Source: Spirochaetales bacterium
Lineage (GTDB): Bacteria > Spirochaetota > Spirochaetia > JABMQR01
DNA length: 14,582 nucleotides
Direction: 5' to 3'
Assembly: GCA_023139255.1 (NCBI GenBank)
Contig: JAGLNY010000169.1
Span: 1 to 14,582, forward strand
Position numbers and translations under genes: made by a program. Shown here piece by piece: positions 6,173-13,081 of the stretch; position 1 is the stretch's first letter, and every line of letters begins with the position of its first letter. The notes under the pieces were generated by a model. That model was given only the letters and a program-made list of their open reading frames with translations, searched no databases and was not told the DNA's origin.

Positions 6173-7162
6173 ATGTCTAATCTTACTGGAAGAAGTCTTC
6201 TGACACTTAAAGATTTTACCGCAGATGAGATCTTGTGCTTAATTGATTTTGCGATCGAACTGAAGGCAAAGAAACGTTCAGGAGAGCAGGGATCTCTTCT
6301 CAAGGGGAAAAGCATTGTCCTGATTTTTGAAAAGACATCTACCAGGACACGATGTGCTTTTGAGGTAGCGGCATATGATGAGGGAGCTCAGCTTACTTTT
6401 CTAACGAACAGTCAGATGGGGAAAAAAGAATCCATGGAGGATACTGCAAAAGTTCTCGGAAGATATTACGATGGAATTGAGTTCAGGGGATTTAAGCAGG
6501 AAACAGTAGAATCCCTGGCTAAGTGGTCTGGAATCCCGGTGTGGAACGGCTTGACCGATCTCTATCATCCCACCCAGGTACTTGCCGATTTTATGACCAT
6601 AAAAGAGCATGCAAAGAGACCTTTTAATGAAATGAAGCTGGTGTATATAGGCGATGCACGGAATAATGTGGCTAATTCTCTCATGATAGGCGCTGTAAAG
6701 CTGGGAATGAACTTTACGGCGGCTTGCCCTGAAGTTTTGCATCCGGATTCGGGATTGCTGAATGAAATGCAGAATCTTGCAGTTGGAACCGGTTCAATTA
6801 TTACCTGTGAGAGTGACCCGTTTGCAGCGGTAAAGGGAGCTGATATCATATATACTGATGTATGGGTTTCGATGGGTGAAGAGGATAAATTTGAGGAACG
6901 TATAACACAGCTCAAACCATACCAGGTTACTATGGAACTGCTCTCTGCTTCCGAAAATCCTGATGTTATTTTTGAGCACTGTCTTCCGGCGTTTCATGAT
7001 CTTGAGACAGAGGTTGGAAAAGAAGTTTTCGCAAAGTATGGATTGAAAGAGATGGAAGTTACTGATGAGGTATTCAGAAGCAGGCACTCTGTTGTGTTTG
7101 ACGAGGCAGAAAACAGGATGCACACCATAAAAGCGGTTATGGCGGCCACCTGCGGCAGCTGA
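6173..7162 (+). CDS. arcB: Ornithine carbamoyltransferase (probably catabolic)
   Basis: Interconverts citrulline plus phosphate with ornithine plus carbamoyl phosphate; 329 residues. Carbamoyl-phosphate motif STRTR (56-60), HPTQ (132-135), DVWVSMGEE (229-237) and the ornithine-binding HCLPAFHD (269-276, Cys270) are all present. The frame is open from 6122 inside arcA, but AAAGGAGAGA directly precedes the ATG at 6173 and the protein then begins with the usual MSNLTGRSLLTL, so I choose 6173. Its place after arcA argues for the catabolic (ArcB) role; sequence alone cannot exclude an anabolic ArgF role. No carbamate kinase gene follows: the next gene is convergent. Confidence 0.93.
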   Translation: MSNLTGRSLLTLKDFTADEILCLIDFAIELKAKKRSGEQGSLLKGKSIVLIFEKTSTRTRCAFEVAAYDEGAQLTFLTNSQMGKKESMEDTAKVLGRYYDGIEFRGFKQETVESLAKWSGIPVWNGLTDLYHPTQVLADFMTIKEHAKRPFNEMKLVYIGDARNNVANSLMIGAVKLGMNFTAACPEVLHPDSGLLNEMQNLAVGTGSIITCESDPFAAVKGADIIYTDVWVSMGEEDKFEERITQLKPYQVTMELLSASENPDVIFEHCLPAFHDLETEVGKEVFAKYGLKEMEVTDEVFRSRHSVVFDEAENRMHTIKAVMAATCGS

Positions 7163-7222
7163 CAATTGCTCTCCGTAAATTACAGTTTATTATTGATATT
7201 TTTCAATGAAATTAATTGTCAG
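7159..7222. repeat. Inverted repeat across the arcB/aroC convergent ends
   Basis: CTGACAATT (7159-7167) and AATTGTCAG (7214-7222) are exact reverse complements separated by 46 bp. Each arm contains the stop codon of one of the two convergent genes (TGA of arcB at 7160-7162, TGA of aroC at 7219-7221). The pair could close a stem on either transcript, but no T-tract terminator is evident. Confidence 0.5.
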
Positions 7223-8274
7223 GAATGAAGGGCTTCTTGTCTTTTAAGATGGTCAATTAATACCAGTGCAGCCATTGACTCTACGACCGGGACAATTCTT
7301 GGGCAGATGCATGGGTCGTGACGACCCTCAGTTACTATAATGGTCTGTTTCCCATCAATGTCCCTTGTTTCCTGGGGCTTTGCTATTGAAGAGGTGGGCT
7401 TAACTGCTATCCTGAAAACAATATCCTGCCCGGTACTGATTCCTCCAAGGGAACCCCCCGCATTATTTGTCAGGAATCCATCACGATCCATCTCGTCATT
7501 ATGTTCACTTCCCTTCATATCGGCACAGGAAAAACCCGATCCTATCTCAAATCCCTTAACAGCTCCAAGAGAAAGCATTGCCTTTGCAAGATCTGCGTCA
7601 ATCTTATCAAATGCCGGTTCGCCAAGCCCTGCCGGAACCCCCGTAATAATGCATTCAACAATACCACCGGCACTATCTCCCTTATCAGCAAGGTACCTGA
7701 TTCTTTTTACCATTTCAACTGCTGCTTCCGGGTCGCACGCCCGCATGGGATTTTGTTCAATTGCTGCAGGGTTTACGATAGTACAGGATACCCCGGCAGC
7801 ACGTTTAGTATATGCGAGGATAGAAATTCCTTTTCCGGAAAGAATTTTTCTGGCTACAGCCCCGGCTGCAACACGGGCGGCAGTTTCCCTGCCGGAAGCA
7901 CGCCCGCTTCCCCTGTGATCCCTGATCCCGTATTTTGACAGATAGGTAAAATCAGCATGACCCGGCCTGAATTTATCTTTTATAGAATCATAGGCAGCGG
8001 GTTTTTGATCTTCATTATATAAAATCAGCATCATCGGGGTACCGGTTGCTTTACCTTCAAACCAGCCTGATAAAATGTGAATAGTATCGCTTTCTTTGCG
8101 TGGTGTAGTGACATCAGACTGTCCCGGTTTTCTTCTGTTTAACTCAGCCTGGATTTCCTGCTCGCTGATTTCCAGACCAGGAGTTACACCGTCAATTATT
8201 ACTCCTACAGCTCCGCCATGTGATTCTCCGAATGTTGTTATCGTAAAAAGTTTCCCAAAACTGCTGCCCGACAT
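7219..8274 (-). CDS. aroC: Chorismate synthase
   Basis: Final enzyme of the shikimate pathway, converting EPSP to chorismate with reduced FMN; 351 residues, the normal length. Signature features are GESHGGAVG (16-24), the Arg-rich RRKPGQS (47-53), RPGHADFTYLSKYGIRDHRG (103-122, His106) and GRASGRETAARVAAGAVA (124-141). Near the C-terminus NNAGGSLGGISTGQDI matches the conserved NNxGGxxGGISxG. The ATG is preceded by a strong GGAGG. The gene lies 65 bp downstream of pgi on the same strand and may be read from the argR-pgi transcript. It is convergent with arcB, 56 bp apart. Confidence 0.97.
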   Translation of the reverse strand: MSGSSFGKLFTITTFGESHGGAVGVIIDGVTPGLEISEQEIQAELNRRKPGQSDVTTPRKESDTIHILSGWFEGKATGTPMMLILYNEDQKPAAYDSIKDKFRPGHADFTYLSKYGIRDHRGSGRASGRETAARVAAGAVARKILSGKGISILAYTKRAAGVSCTIVNPAAIEQNPMRACDPEAAVEMVKRIRYLADKGDSAGGIVECIITGVPAGLGEPAFDKIDADLAKAMLSLGAVKGFEIGSGFSCADMKGSEHNDEMDRDGFLTNNAGGSLGGISTGQDIVFRIAVKPTSSIAKPQETRDIDGKQTIIVTEGRHDPCICPRIVPVVESMAALVLIDHLKRQEALHS

Positions 8275-8339
8275 AGTTTCCCTCCTACGGTCTCCCGTCT
8301 ATAATAACCTTTTCAATGTATTATGTGTAGTAGATTGAG

Positions 8340-9902
8340 CTACTTCAAGAGTGAGAAGTAAGCTTCAAGAATAGCATCGCTGTTTCCTGAAAGAACTTGT
8401 TTAGTCAGGATTTTCCCAAGCTGAACTCCTTCCTGGTCGAAAGAATTAACATTCCAGCAGAATCCCTGGAACATAACTTTATTTTCGAAGTGAGCAAGGA
8501 GCGCTCCTAATGATTCCGGGGTTAGCTTTTTGCCGTGGAGTAAGCTGGAGGGTCTGCCTCCCGGGAATTGCTTATTGGGGTTGTCATCATTTTTTCCCCT
8601 GGCAAATGCCACAATTTGTGCTGCCAGGTTTGCATTCAATTTTTCCTGACTTGTACTGTTGTCCACAACAATATCCTCTTCATACTGAGAAGAGCTGAAA
8701 CCGACAAACTGAAGTGGAATAATATCTGTTCCCTGATGCAGGAGTTGGTAAAATGAGTGCTGTCCGTTTGTTCCCGGTTCACCGAAAATCACCGGACCGG
8801 TTTGGTAATTTAAGGGTTCCCCAAACCTGTTTACCCGTTTCCCGTTACTCTCCATATCGAGCTGCTGAAGGTGAGCGGCGAACCTGCTTAGTGCCTGCGA
8901 ATAGGGGAGGATCGCGGTTGTCGGTATTCCCAGGATGTTCCTCAGGTAGATGCCGATCAGGGCATCCATCATAGCCGGGTTTTTGCGGATATCGGGGTTA
9001 AGAGCGTTCCGGTCAGCTTCCGCAGCACCCTCAAGCACTTTCTGAAATGTCCTGAAACCAAATGCCAGGCTGAGAATAAGTCCGCCAACAGCACTGGTTG
9101 ATGAATATCTCCCGCCTATATAATCATCAATGAAAAAACTTTTCAAAAAATCATCAGATGCTGCAAGTGGGCTTGTTTTGCTTGTGACGGCTACCATATG
9201 TTTGGCAGGTATTATTCCCGGGATCCCGGATTCTGCCATTTTCCGGAGAGCCAGCCCCTGGTTGGTAAGTGTTTCCTGGGTAGTTCCGCTTTTTGAGACC
9301 ACAATAAATAATGTTTCCTCGAAATTAATTCTCTTAAAAACAGCGGCTGCATCATCCGGGTCAACATTTGATATGAACTCAGCGGACATTTTTCGGGTAA
9401 TACCAGATAGCGCAAGATATAAGGCTCTTGGTCCAAGATCGGAGCCGCCGATGCCGATTTGCACCACGGTAGTAAAGGGTTTTCCCGTAGAGCCTTTTAT
9501 GACTTTATTGTGAATTTTTTCACTAAAGCTTTTCATTGCTTCAAGCTGTTCAAGATAGAATTCCCGCTTGTTCTCCTCATCGAGAACTACCTCATCTCCA
9601 AGCTTTCCCCTGGTAAGATGATGCAGGACTGCCCTGGATTCTCCAGTATTCATTATAGAGCCGTTAAGAATTGCACGGTATTTATCGGATAACTGCTGTT
9701 CATCTGCAAGTGCTTGGAGTACATCAATGATGCTTTTACTAACCGGCATGGCTGCATAATTATAATTTAAGTTACCGCCAACGGGTATAGAGCAGGACTG
9801 GATTCGTTCGGGTGTTAATATTTCAGTTAATGAAACGGGTGAAGTCGATGCTAATTCAGCATATGCTGCTGTATCAGTGAGATTTTTATAAGTAATGTTC
9901 AT
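8340..9902 (-). CDS. pgi: Glucose-6-phosphate isomerase
   Basis: Interconverts glucose-6-phosphate and fructose-6-phosphate in glycolysis and gluconeogenesis; 520 residues, cytoplasmic. The two SIS domains show GIGGSDLGP (150-158), SKSGTTQET (203-211) and IGGRYSSTSAVGG (262-274). Catalytic Glu351 lies in MESNGKR, His382 in GTNGQHSFYQ, and Lys497 in the C-terminal signature SFDQEGVQLGK (487-497). A GGGAG ribosome binding site precedes the ATG. The gene begins 11 bp after argR on the same strand, so it is probably co-transcribed with the arginine repressor and could be exposed to arginine control. This pairing is unusual. Confidence 0.97.
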   Translation of the reverse strand: MNITYKNLTDTAAYAELASTSPVSLTEILTPERIQSCSIPVGGNLNYNYAAMPVSKSIIDVLQALADEQQLSDKYRAILNGSIMNTGESRAVLHHLTRGKLGDEVVLDEENKREFYLEQLEAMKSFSEKIHNKVIKGSTGKPFTTVVQIGIGGSDLGPRALYLALSGITRKMSAEFISNVDPDDAAAVFKRINFEETLFIVVSKSGTTQETLTNQGLALRKMAESGIPGIIPAKHMVAVTSKTSPLAASDDFLKSFFIDDYIGGRYSSTSAVGGLILSLAFGFRTFQKVLEGAAEADRNALNPDIRKNPAMMDALIGIYLRNILGIPTTAILPYSQALSRFAAHLQQLDMESNGKRVNRFGEPLNYQTGPVIFGEPGTNGQHSFYQLLHQGTDIIPLQFVGFSSSQYEEDIVVDNSTSQEKLNANLAAQIVAFARGKNDDNPNKQFPGGRPSSLLHGKKLTPESLGALLAHFENKVMFQGFCWNVNSFDQEGVQLGKILTKQVLSGNSDAILEAYFSLLK

Positions 9903-9913
9903 GATGATCTCCC

Positions 9914-10384
9914 TCAGGCTTCAATTTCAGGAATTCTTTTCCTGAAGCTGTGTATAAGATCTTCTTTCGTCATTTCTTCCCGGAGGATTACAAAAATGGT
10001 ATCATCACCGGCTACTGATCCCAGTATCTCAGGTAATGATAATACATCAAGAGCCAGGGCTACACTGTCTGCATGCCCCTGCCTGGTTTTTATAACACCG
10101 ATATTTCCGCTGAATTCAATGGAAAGAACACCCCGCCGGACATCCTGAATATAACTTTTTTCTGATTCAGAAATCAAGTCATTATCAGGGAGGGCATAAT
10201 AGTAGCCGGACCAGCCGTCTGAGATTTTTCCGACTTTCAGCATTTTCAAATCCCGTGACAAAGTTGCCTGAGTTACATGGAATCCCTCTTTCATAAGCAA
10301 TTCAAGAAGCATCTCCTGGCTGTCTATATGATGAATCTGAATGAGTTCCTTGATTTTATTCAGACGGTTTTGACGTTCCTTCAT
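9914..10384 (-). CDS. argR: Arginine repressor
   Basis: Hexameric, arginine-responsive DNA-binding regulator of 156 residues, the usual length. The N-terminal winged helix-turn-helix carries VTQATLSRDLKML (37-49), the family's recognition helix signature. The C-terminal oligomerisation and arginine-binding domain contains SVAGDDTIFVI (123-133), with Asp127-Asp128 as the arginine-contacting pair. GGAGAG lies upstream of the ATG. An ARG box overlapping a TATAAT -10 element lies 31-48 bp before the start, so it is probably autoregulated. It heads a block with pgi and aroC, and the arc genes that could be its targets converge on this block from the left. Confidence 0.96.
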   Translation of the reverse strand: MKERQNRLNKIKELIQIHHIDSQEMLLELLMKEGFHVTQATLSRDLKMLKVGKISDGWSGYYYALPDNDLISESEKSYIQDVRRGVLSIEFSGNIGVIKTRQGHADSVALALDVLSLPEILGSVAGDDTIFVILREEMTKEDLIHSFRKRIPEIEA

Positions 10385-10397
10385 GCAAAGCTCTCCG

Positions 10398-10415
10398 ATC
10401 CATGCTTACATGGAT
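10398..10415 (-). promoter_or_regulatory. Hairpin next to the argR ribosome binding site
   Basis: ATCCATG (10398-10404) and CATGGAT (10409-10415) form a perfect 7-bp stem with a 4-nt loop, ending one base before the GGAGAG ribosome binding site (10391-10396). From the -10 position the transcript would start around 10416, so this hairpin would form the very 5' end of the argR mRNA. It may stabilise the message or affect initiation. Confidence 0.5.
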
Positions 10416-10432
10416 TTGAATAATTATACAGG
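10415..10432 (-). promoter_or_regulatory. ARG box overlapping the argR -10 element
   Basis: TTTGAATAATTATACAGG matches the ArgR operator consensus TNTGNATWWWWATNCANA at all fixed positions but the last. On the minus strand it contains TATAAT (10423-10428), a perfect -10 hexamer for argR transcription. No good -35 is visible; AACAAA lies at the right distance. Operator and promoter overlap, as expected for autorepression. Confidence 0.75.
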
Positions 10433-10508
10433 CTACTGAATCTTTTTTGTTGTACAAAATCTTTTTCGTGCTATATGTCCAGCTCTACAAAAAAACAATA
10501 ATTATAAA

Positions 10509-10601
10509 CTGTATAAACAATTAACTACTATGCAAATTGGGGAATCAGATATTGTAATTCGACAATTGCATATTTTCTATCCATACGATTCTGTATAAAC
10601 A
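10509..10601. repeat. Direct repeat CTGTATAAACA, two copies 82 bp apart
   Basis: Exact 11-base copies at 10509-10519 and 10591-10601. The second is the left half of the downstream ARG box; the first is an ArgR half-site without a good right half. The 82-bp offset is close to eight helical turns. Confidence 0.55.
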
Positions 10602-10607
10602 TACAAT
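10590..10607. promoter_or_regulatory. Second ARG box
   Basis: TCTGTATAAACATACAAT fits TNTGNATWWWWATNCANA except for one central base and the last base, with a clean TGTAT/ATACA dyad. It lies 175 bp from the argR box and 145 bp before birA, so it may serve as an auxiliary argR operator or bring birA under arginine control. Confidence 0.55.
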
Positions 10608-10752
10608 AGGAATGAGAGAAACTCAAGCAAAAGTTTTTTTAAATAACGTATTAATGACGTTTATTGACAACGTTTATCGATAACTCAGCGGCGGATTTGC
10701 GATTTGCGGTTCCCCTTTCCTCTTGCCTGTATCTTGTATATAGTAAATTGAT

Positions 10753-11532
10753 ATGAAGCAGTTGGATATTGTTAACCCATTTGGTAATGCCCCGGTATGG
10801 TATATGGAAACAACTGATACCACCATGAGAATTGCCCGTGAATTATTTTCTTCCGGAAAGCAGCCGGGAATTGCTGTAGTAGCAGGACATCAGACAGCCG
10901 GAAGGGGACGTACGCAGCATCGAGTGTGGAATTCCAACCCGGGTGAAAGTCTATTGATGACGCTTGTTCTCGATCGAAAAGATTTTTCGAAACCCCTTCA
11001 ACTGCTGCCGCTTCTTACCGGATTGGGCATAGTGGATTTCCTTGAAACGTATTTTTCATTACAGGCCGGAATAAAATGGCCAAATGATGTTTTGGTAAGA
11101 GGCAGGAAAATATGCGGGATACTCTGCGAAGCATCCTGGAACGGTTTGTTTATTGGTATTGGCCTAAATCTAAGGCAGCGAAAATTCTCATCATCACTGA
11201 CCGGCCTGCCATTTCCTCCCACATCTGTTGCTTTAGAAACTGAACTGCATGGGATTAACCATGGCGTATCCGTTCCTGATCTTAAGAATTTAATCCCTGG
11301 TTTACTTTCAGCCCTGTATGCCAACTATACTGATCCAGAATGGCAAGAGCGCTTGAATAACAAGCTGTATGGTATGCATAAACAGGTGGCATTTGCAGCG
11401 GGAGAGGCTGATACAGCTGAAAAAAGCAAAAAACTATCCGGAATTATTCAGGGAGTAGCTGATGATGGCGGGTTGATAATTGATTCATCCATCTGGTATA
11501 CCGGTGAAATAAGCAAGGTGGAATTTCCTTAA
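10753..11532 (+). CDS. birA: Biotin-[acetyl-CoA carboxylase] ligase, single-domain
   Basis: Attaches biotin via biotinyl-AMP to the carrier lysine of biotin-dependent carboxylases or decarboxylases; 259 residues, cytoplasmic. The catalytic core shows GRGRTQHRVW (50-59), the biotinyl-AMP loop, and KWPND (108-112) with the catalytic Lys108, followed by GIGLNL (135-140). A small C-terminal SH3-like domain probably starts near residue 205. There is no N-terminal helix-turn-helix, so it is a class I ligase without the repressor function of E. coli BirA. No Shine-Dalgarno precedes the ATG; the start is set by the usual distance to the core. Divergent from argR, with toxin-antitoxin module 1 starting 84 bp after its stop. 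Confidence 0.92.
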   Translation: MKQLDIVNPFGNAPVWYMETTDTTMRIARELFSSGKQPGIAVVAGHQTAGRGRTQHRVWNSNPGESLLMTLVLDRKDFSKPLQLLPLLTGLGIVDFLETYFSLQAGIKWPNDVLVRGRKICGILCEASWNGLFIGIGLNLRQRKFSSSLTGLPFPPTSVALETELHGINHGVSVPDLKNLIPGLLSALYANYTDPEWQERLNNKLYGMHKQVAFAAGEADTAEKSKKLSGIIQGVADDGGLIIDSSIWYTGEISKVEFP

Positions 11533-11550
11533 TTGGAAAAGCGAAATATG

Positions 11551-11579
11551 TGGACAAGCCGATTTATTCATATTATACT
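11551..11579 (+). promoter_or_regulatory. Promoter of toxin-antitoxin module 1
   Basis: TGGACA (11551-11556) and TATACT (11574-11579) each match the sigma-70 consensus at 5 of 6 positions with an ideal 17-bp spacer. It starts 19 bp past the birA stop and overlaps the palindrome at 11579-11592. Confidence 0.7.
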
Positions 11580-11592
11580 ATGTGTACACATA
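11579..11592. promoter_or_regulatory. 14-bp perfect palindrome, candidate TA operator
   Basis: TATGTGTACACATA is its own reverse complement and begins on the last base of the -10 hexamer, covering the expected transcription start of module 1. This is the classic place for binding by the antitoxin or toxin-antitoxin complex. Confidence 0.6.
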
Positions 11593-11616
11593 CTGCACAT
11601 AAAAAGAGGTAGCGAT

Positions 11617-11865
11617 ATGAATATTACCCTGTCAGCTGATGGAAAGCTGATTAAAAGAAGTCGTGAATATGCCCTGCGTCACCATACAACCCTTAATAAC
11701 CTAATCAGAGAATATCTGAAAAAAATTTCTGATTCCTCACTGGATGACAGCTTGTCAGCTGGAGAATCTTTTATGGCTATGACACAGTCGTATGCAGGTG
11801 AATCAAGCCCTGACTATCATTTTAACCGGGACGAACTGTACGACCGGAAGAATACTGATGAGTAA
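11617..11865 (+). CDS. Antitoxin of TA module 1 (ribbon-helix-helix type)
   Basis: An 82-residue predicted antitoxin. The N-terminus, MNITLSADGKLIKRSREYAL then TTLNNLIREYLKKI, has the beta strand plus two helices of a ribbon-helix-helix DNA-binding domain and resembles DUF6364-like antitoxins and the antitoxin at 13902. The acidic, disordered-looking C-terminus would neutralise the toxin. The frame is open further upstream, but AAGAGGT (11604-11610) places the start at ATG 11617; a longer product would begin inside the promoter. Its last 8 bases overlap the start of the PIN toxin gene, so translation is coupled. A promoter with a palindromic operator lies just upstream. Confidence 0.75.
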   Translation: MNITLSADGKLIKRSREYALRHHTTLNNLIREYLKKISDSSLDDSLSAGESFMAMTQSYAGESSPDYHFNRDELYDRKNTDE

Positions 11866-12268
11866 AACCTTTATTGATACCAACATCGTAGTATATGCTA
11901 ACGATAAACGGGATCCGGTGAAACAAAAAACTGCTGCAACTCTAATTTCCGCCCTCATGGACTCAGGAGATGGGGTTATATCAACCCAGGTTCTTCAGGA
12001 ATATGCAGCGATTTCCTTACAGAAACTCCACCAGAGACATGATGTTATAATCCGCACTTTAGCTATTCTGGAACAACTTGAAGTAATACAGCAAAACCCG
12101 GATATGATCAGGAAAGCTGTAGAACTGAAAACCTTATATCAAATCAGTTTTTGGGATGCCTGTATCATCAGCAATGCTGAAGCTGCTGGATGTAGTACGA
12201 TTCTCTCAGAAGACTTGAACTCCGGTCAGTTCTATTCAGGAATTGCAGTAATCAATCCGTTTAACTGA
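11858..12268 (+). CDS. PIN-domain toxin of TA module 1 (VapC-like)
   Basis: A 136-residue PIN-domain protein, predicted Mg-dependent ribonuclease toxin that would inhibit translation when free of antitoxin. The acidic residues expected for the metal site are visible: Asp7 in FIDTNIVVYA, Glu48 in VLQEYA, Asp100 in SFWDACII and Asp119 in LSEDL. The frame is open from 11792, but the ATG at 11858 starts directly at the PIN fold (MSKTFIDTN) and gives the typical 8-bp overlap with the antitoxin. The RNA target cannot be told from sequence. Confidence 0.85.
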   Translation: MSKTFIDTNIVVYANDKRDPVKQKTAATLISALMDSGDGVISTQVLQEYAAISLQKLHQRHDVIIRTLAILEQLEVIQQNPDMIRKAVELKTLYQISFWDACIISNAEAAGCSTILSEDLNSGQFYSGIAVINPFN

Positions 12269-12334
12269 TACAATCTCAGTGTCAGGAAGGTCCGGTGCCC
12301 GACAGTCGACCACAGTAAGCAAGGAGAAAGATCT

Positions 12335-12910
12335 ATGGCAGAAATAGTACGGCAGGATGCGTGGGAATTGTTGAATAAACATGTGAAAAAAGAGGCTCTT
12401 ATACGGCATGCCCTGAGCGTAGAAGGTGTTATGCGGTATTTTGCCAGGCAGTTTGGTGAGGATGAAGAAGAGTGGGGAGTGATTGGGCTGTGTCATGATA
12501 TTGATTATGAAAAACATCCTGAAGAGCACCTTGGTTATGCGGGAGAGATGCTTCGTGATGCAGGATGGCCTGAAAACTACATAAAGGCTGTATTGAGTCA
12601 TGGATGGGGGATATGTTCAGAAGTAAAACCTGAAACCAGACTGGAGAAAACCCTTTTCACGATTGATGAATTAACCGGGTTGATTACTGCTTCAGCACTG
12701 GTGCGTCCCTCAAAAAGTATCCTTGATATAAAAGTGAAGTCAGTTAAGAAGAAATGGAATGTTAAGGCATTTTCTGCCGGTGTAAACCGGGAAATAATTG
12801 AGAAAGGCGCCGCAATGATGGAGATGGAAATACCTGAAATTATTGAGTGGTCAATCCAGGGTATGCGTACCGTAGCTGAGGCGATTGGGTTAAAGGGAAC
12901 TATTGTTTGA
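12335..12910 (+). CDS. HD-domain protein (predicted phosphohydrolase)
   Basis: A 191-residue protein with an HD-superfamily metal site: His25 in IRHALSVEG, His54-Asp55 in CHDIDYEK, His89 in LSHGW and Asp111 in TIDELTGLI. This matches the stand-alone HD phosphohydrolases found widely in bacteria, often near nucleotide or tRNA enzymes; the substrate is unknown. AAGGAG (12321-12326) is a good ribosome binding site for the ATG at 12335. It lies 66 bp after the PIN toxin of module 1 and 171 bp before module 2. No membrane segment. The family call is firm; any role in the TA systems is unproven. Confidence 0.8.
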   Translation: MAEIVRQDAWELLNKHVKKEALIRHALSVEGVMRYFARQFGEDEEEWGVIGLCHDIDYEKHPEEHLGYAGEMLRDAGWPENYIKAVLSHGWGICSEVKPETRLEKTLFTIDELTGLITASALVRPSKSILDIKVKSVKKKWNVKAFSAGVNREIIEKGAAMMEMEIPEIIEWSIQGMRTVAEAIGLKGTIV

Positions 12911-13029
12911 CCTTAAGCTGATATGCCTGCAATTCGTGAGTGGAAGAATCGATTTGAGGTAGTAAAAGTCCTTATGTGCTTTTCGTTACATCAATTTCTG
13001 TTATGCCATTTTCTGTGCATAAAAAAGAC

Positions 13030-13059
13030 TTGACTTTGCGACACATGTATGTATACAAT
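13030..13059 (+). promoter_or_regulatory. Promoter of toxin-antitoxin module 2
   Basis: TTGACT (13030-13035) is followed after 16 bp by TATACA (13052-13057) or after 18 bp by TACAAT (13054-13059). The spacer end carries the dyad-rich TGTATGTATACA, a possible operator. The antitoxin ATG follows at 13082 with GGAGG at 13071-13075. Confidence 0.6.
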
Positions 13060-13081
13060 CGAGTGACAATGGAGGCAATGC

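Larger units (their letters stand above)
10385..10752. other. Divergent argR-birA intergenic region
   Basis: 368 bp without a gene. It contains the argR 5' hairpin, -10 and ARG box at the left end, an 11-bp direct repeat (10509-10519 and 10591-10601), the second ARG box (10590-10607), and an ACGTTTAT direct repeat (10657-10664 and 10670-10677) bracketing TTGACA. No convincing birA promoter or Shine-Dalgarno sequence was found. Confidence 0.7.

Noticed and set aside
7340..7918. Long plus-strand open frame opposite aroC
   Set aside because: Shadow of the confidently assigned chorismate synthase gene with no family features.
10664..10692. birA promoter based on the perfect TTGACA at 10664-10669
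   Set aside because: The expected -10 position is AGCGGC and no A/T-rich hexamer lies at 16-18 bp spacing.
11533..11616. N-terminal extension of the module 1 antitoxin starting at TTG 11533
   Set aside because: It would begin at the birA stop and cover the promoter and palindrome; AAGAGGT supports ATG 11617.
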